Below the pieces are notes generated by a model. That model worked only from the letters and a program-made list of their open reading frames with translations, had not been told where the DNA came from and did no database searches. A DNA stretch of 7,032 nt from an uncultured Prevotella sp. Its GTDB lineage: Bacteria; Bacteroidota; Bacteroidia; Bacteroidales; Bacteroidaceae. Position numbers and translations under genes: made by a program. The stretch covers positions 1 through 7,032 of the forward strand of contig URER01000062.1 in the NCBI GenBank assembly GCA_900547005.1, written 5' to 3'. Shown here piece by piece: positions 4,627-7,032 of this stretch (its first letter is position 1; each line of letters opens with the position of its first letter).

Positions 4627-6168
4627 ATGCAGAAACTGATAGCATTATATAATAAATGGAGCGGTAATGAGCCTGCTACTGTTGAGAAATTGCCGGGAGC
4701 GGGAAGCAATCGGGAATATTATAGATTGCGGAATGCTGATGGAGAAAGCGTGGTGGGAGTCATTGGGACAAGCCGTGACGAGAATCATGCGTTCATATAT
4801 CTCGCCAATCATTTCGCAAAGAGGAAATTGCCTGTACCCGAAGTTGTCGCAGTGGATGATGACGAATTGCGCTATTTGCAGACCGATTTGGGGCATACTT
4901 CGTTGTTTGACGCGATAAAAGGTGGACGCGATGCGGGCGGACGTTATAATAAGAGCGAGAAAGAACTTCTGGTTAAGACCGTGCGTGCGTTGCCTGACAT
5001 ACAGATAAGAGGTGCGCGCGGACTTGATTGGAATAATTGTTATCCTCAGCCTGAGTTTGATACGGATAGCGTACTCTTCGATCTTAATTACTTCAAGTAT
5101 TGTTTTTTGAAAGCCACGGACCTCGATTTCCATGAGCTTAAACTTGAAGCCAACTTTCGACTTTTTGCCAAAGATCTTACCGCTGAGCAGGAAAACTGTT
5201 TCTTGTATCGTGATTTTCAGGCGCGTAATGTCATGTTAGACGAGCATGGAAATCCCTATTTTATTGATTTTCAGGGCGGTAGAAAAGGTCCGATGTATTA
5301 TGACCTCGCCTCATTCTTGTGGCAGGCATCGGCCCGATACTCCAATAAATTGCGTCGGGAACTGGTGTATGAGTATTATGAGTCATTGAAAACATACACA
5401 GAAGTGCCCTCGAAACGTCATTTCGTGAACCGATTGAGTCTGTTTGTACTTTTCCGCACCCTGCAAGTATTGGGTGCATACGGGTTCCGTGGCTATTTCG
5501 AACGCAAGAAACACTTCCTTGACAGTATTCCGCCTGCAATACAAAACCTGCGCGAGTTGCTGGAGCTGAAAGACATCTTCCCTTATCCTTATATGATGGA
5601 TATGCTGCGTAGGCTCACCGAGTTGCCACAGTTTGCGAAGGTTGAAGAGCCTGTCGTGAGTCGCACCGACGGATATAAGACTACCGACAGCAAGATTTAT
5701 AAAGCCCATCCGCTGGACGGCCCCGCCACATTCTCGAAGTATGACGGCAAAGGTCCGCTTATCGTTCGCGTGTTCAGCTTCTCATATCGCAAAGGCATTC
5801 CAGAGGATACGAGCGGCAATGGCGGCGGTTATGTGTTTGATTGCCGCAGCACCCACAACCCGGGAAGGTATGAACCATACAAGAAACTGACAGGATTGGA
5901 TGAGCCGGTGATACGTTTCTTGGAAGACGATGGTGAGATTCTGACCTTCCTCGAAAGCGTGTATAAGTTGGCAGACAAGCATACCGAGCGTTACATACAG
6001 CGCGGTTTCACCGATTTGATGTTTTCTTTCGGCTGCACCGGTGGCCAACATCGCAGCGTTTATAGTGCTCAACACCTTGCCGAACACCTGAACAGGAAAT
6101 ACGGCATAGAGGTGAGAGTGTGCCATCGTGAGCAAAAAATAGAACAAATATTTGAAAAGCGTGAATAG
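4627..6168 (+). CDS. AmgK-like sugar kinase fused to RapZ C-terminal domain
   Basis: The product has 513 residues and two clear parts. Residues 1 to about 335 form an aminoglycoside-phosphotransferase-fold kinase (PF01636/COG3178). They carry a nucleotide-loop-like GAGSNREYYRL (24-34), the catalytic loop YRDFQARN (194-201, catalytic D196), and the metal-binding IDFQ (213-216) followed by GPMYYDLAS (221-229). This pattern is close to AmgK, the anomeric MurNAc/GlcNAc kinase of cell-wall recycling. After a linker, residues 377-513 match the RapZ C-terminal domain: VRVFSFSYRKGIP (380-392), YVFDCRSTHNPG (402-413), LTGLDEPV (421-428) and the ligand-site motif GCTGGQHRSVY (469-479). In E. coli that domain senses glucosamine-6-phosphate and guides RNase E to the glmZ sRNA. 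The P-loop ATPase half of RapZ is absent. A cytoplasmic amino-sugar kinase with a built-in sensor or effector is inferred; the substrate is not proven. A standalone AmgK would be near 340 residues. Confidence 0.88.
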   Translation: MQKLIALYNKWSGNEPATVEKLPGAGSNREYYRLRNADGESVVGVIGTSRDENHAFIYLANHFAKRKLPVPEVVAVDDDELRYLQTDLGHTSLFDAIKGGRDAGGRYNKSEKELLVKTVRALPDIQIRGARGLDWNNCYPQPEFDTDSVLFDLNYFKYCFLKATDLDFHELKLEANFRLFAKDLTAEQENCFLYRDFQARNVMLDEHGNPYFIDFQGGRKGPMYYDLASFLWQASARYSNKLRRELVYEYYESLKTYTEVPSKRHFVNRLSLFVLFRTLQVLGAYGFRGYFERKKHFLDSIPPAIQNLRELLELKDIFPYPYMMDMLRRLTELPQFAKVEEPVVSRTDGYKTTDSKIYKAHPLDGPATFSKYDGKGPLIVRVFSFSYRKGIPEDTSGNGGGYVFDCRSTHNPGRYEPYKKLTGLDEPVIRFLEDDGEILTFLESVYKLADKHTERYIQRGFTDLMFSFGCTGGQHRSVYSAQHLAEHLNRKYGIEVRVCHREQKIEQIFEKRE

Positions 6169-6190
6169 CCTTTGGGCTGTTTGCGCTTTT
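6155..6190 (+). terminator. Hairpin terminator overlapping the kinase stop codon
   Basis: Bases 6155-6170 can pair with 6175-6190 over all 16 positions, with three G-U wobbles, around a TTTG loop. The 5' arm contains the TAG stop of the kinase gene (6166-6168) and the 3' arm ends in four Ts. The U tract is short, so efficiency may be moderate. The 3' arm also holds the -33 box of the next promoter. Confidence 0.62.
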
Positions 6191-6210
6191 ATTGTTGGTA
6201 GTTATGTTTG
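6180..6210 (+). promoter_or_regulatory. Canonical Bacteroidota promoter of DUF4492-cydA
   Basis: TTTG (6180-6183), 19 bases, then TATGTTTG (6203-6210) match both consensus boxes at the preferred spacing. It is the best housekeeping-type promoter in the window. Transcription should start around 6216, only about ten bases before the ATG at 6227. Confidence 0.78.
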
Positions 6211-6226
6211 TTAAAACGAAGAAACT

Positions 6227-6454
6227 ATGAGCCAAATTATAAAAGCCACAAAGCATTTCCTGTGGCAGACATACAGATTATATGCCGATGGCTTTCGCAA
6301 TATGACCATCGGCAGAACCCTTTGGCTGATTATCTTCATCAAGTTATTCATCATATTTGCCGTCCTGAAAATCTTTTTCTTTCCCAATTATCTGAAGGAA
6401 CACGCCGGGAAAGGGCACGAATCAGAATACGTCGCACGGCAACTCACGGAATAA
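6227..6454 (+). CDS. DUF4492 small membrane protein next to cydA
   Basis: The product has 75 residues. The family-like block YADGFRNMTIGRTLW (19-33) leads straight into one transmembrane helix, about 32-52, ending in FFFP. A short hydrophilic C-terminal tail (54-75) follows. From memory this is the DUF4492 family (PF14899), which is repeatedly found just upstream of cydA in Bacteroidota and Campylobacterota. It has its own promoter and precedes cydA by 76 bases with no terminator, so one transcript is likely. By size, single helix and position it resembles the small bd-oxidase subunits CydX, CydS and CydH, but there is no visible sequence similarity to them. Its function is inferred from context. 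GAAGAAA just before the ATG is a weak ribosome site. Confidence 0.88.
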   Translation: MSQIIKATKHFLWQTYRLYADGFRNMTIGRTLWLIIFIKLFIIFAVLKIFFFPNYLKEHAGKGHESEYVARQLTE

Positions 6455-6483
6455 CAATACTATTCCAACATTTCCTACCTTAT

Positions 6484-6514
6484 TATAATATTATCCGACA
6501 TAAATATAATATTA
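6484..6514 (+). repeat. Two direct TATAATATTA repeats upstream of cydA
   Basis: TATAATATTA occurs at 6484-6493 and again at 6505-6514, exactly 21 bases apart, which is two helical turns. Each contains the 8-base palindrome TAATATTA. They sit in the A/T-rich gap between the DUF4492 gene and cydA, 17 bases before the cydA ATG. They could be paired protein sites or simply low-complexity sequence. Confidence 0.35.
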
Positions 6515-6530
6515 ATACTTATATAAATCT

Positions 6531-7032
6531 ATGACAAACATTTTATTGAACATTGACGCAGGAGCGATAGACTGGGCGAGGGCGCAATTCGCACTTACCG
6601 CAATCTATCACTGGCTCTTCGTGCCGCTCACTTTGGGATTGGCACTGATTATGGGAATTATGGAAACCTGTTATTACCGAACGGGTAAACCTTTCTGGAA
6701 GTCCACCGCACGTTTTTGGCAGAAGCTCTTCGGAATCAATTTCGCCATGGGTGTGGCGACGGGAATTATCCTTGAGTTCGAGTTCGGAACCAACTGGAGC
6801 AATTATTCGTGGTTCGTAGGCGATATCTTCGGCGCACCGCTCGCCATCGAGGGCATCGTAGCCTTCTTCATGGAGTCCACCTTCGTGGCTGTGATGTTCT
6901 TTGGATGGGATAAAGTCAGCCGCGGTTTCCACCTCTCATCCACATGGCTTACCGGCATCGGGGCCACGCTTTCGGCCTGGTGGATATTGGTGGCAAACTC
7001 ATGGATGCAGTACCCCGTGGGTTGCGAATTTA
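6531..7032 (+). CDS. cydA: Cytochrome bd ubiquinol oxidase subunit I (partial)
   Basis: The first 167 codons are present and the gene runs off the window. CydA is the heme-bearing membrane subunit of cytochrome bd, which oxidises quinol and reduces oxygen to water with high affinity. The N-terminal QFALTAIYHWLFVPLTLG (19-36) contains H27, equivalent to the E. coli heme b595 ligand H19. KLFGINFAMGVATG (65-78) and FEFGTNWSNYSWFVGDIFGAPLAIEG (83-108) are nearly invariant. E107 and E115 match E. coli E99 and E107 of the heme and proton-channel region. Four hydrophobic helices fit within the visible part. Compared with E. coli the N-terminus is eight residues longer. The heme b558 ligands and the Q-loop lie beyond the window. 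There is no Shine-Dalgarno sequence, and cydB is expected just downstream but not seen. Confidence 0.97.
   Translation, partial: MTNILLNIDAGAIDWARAQFALTAIYHWLFVPLTLGLALIMGIMETCYYRTGKPFWKSTARFWQKLFGINFAMGVATGIILEFEFGTNWSNYSWFVGDIFGAPLAIEGIVAFFMESTFVAVMFFGWDKVSRGFHLSSTWLTGIGATLSAWWILVANSWMQYPVGCEF

Noticed and set aside
4627..6168. Aminoglycoside resistance gene.
   Set aside because: The fold is shared, but the catalytic loop and IDFQ/GPMYYDLAS motifs resemble AmgK sugar kinases, and the RapZ C-terminal domain points to amino-sugar metabolism rather than drug inactivation.
6208..6534. Plus-strand frame of 108 codons spanning the DUF4492 gene and the gap to cydA.
   Set aside because: It overlaps the DUF4492 gene in another frame and has a composition without a family. 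DUF4492 has a clear conserved block and a membrane helix.
1..7032. Mobile element, defence system, prophage or CRISPR array.
   Set aside because: No transposase, integrase, terminal repeats, spaced direct repeats or defence domains are seen. All genes are ordinary core genes on one strand.

Overview
The window looks like a chromosomal segment of a Bacteroidales bacterium, probably Prevotella or a close relative. The grounds are: promoters of the Bacteroidota type (TTTG about 19-20 bases before TAnnTTTG) in several intergenic regions; mostly no Shine-Dalgarno sequence; a GroEL ending in a Met/Gly-rich tail; a CydA and a DUF4492 protein of the form I know from this phylum; and a kinase-RapZ fusion of Bacteroidota character. 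All eight protein genes lie on the + strand. No tRNA, rRNA, insertion sequence, CRISPR array or phage gene is visible. This is core-genome sequence, and the interest is mostly in the regulatory DNA between genes.

Positions 1-1955 carry a two-gene unit: a DUF1015 protein (104-1351) behind a TATCTTTG promoter, and 13 bases later a YigZ/IMPACT-family protein (1365-1955). Positions 1956-2157 form a regulatory region. It holds a 50-base imperfect palindrome made of four TGTCA-like half-sites, followed directly by a near-consensus sigma-54 (-24/-12) promoter. This drives groES (2158-2427) and groEL (2469-4097), which end at a strong hairpin terminator (4130-4163).

Positions 4164-4432 contain no large gene, but they do contain a complete small transcription unit. 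A promoter (4207-4237) leads into about 120 bases with a small hairpin, an 11-codon ORF and a 13-bp hairpin with a GTGA loop and eight Ts. It could be a small RNA or a leader/attenuator. A second promoter-like site (4421-4428) sits only four bases before a 61-residue membrane protein gene (4433-4618), so that mRNA may be leaderless. Eight bases later comes a 513-residue protein (4627-6168) that fuses an AmgK-like sugar kinase to the C-terminal domain of RapZ, the amino-sugar-phosphate sensor. These two genes probably form one operon concerned with cell-wall amino sugars.

A 16-bp hairpin terminator begins in the last codons of the kinase gene and overlaps the -33 box of the next promoter (6180-6210). 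That promoter drives a 75-residue DUF4492 membrane protein (6227-6454) and then cydA (6531 onward, cut by the window end), the heme-carrying subunit of cytochrome bd quinol oxidase. Together these genes cover protein folding, amino-sugar metabolism and low-oxygen respiration. Adjacent units appear to be controlled separately, each with its own promoter and, in three cases, its own terminator hairpin.
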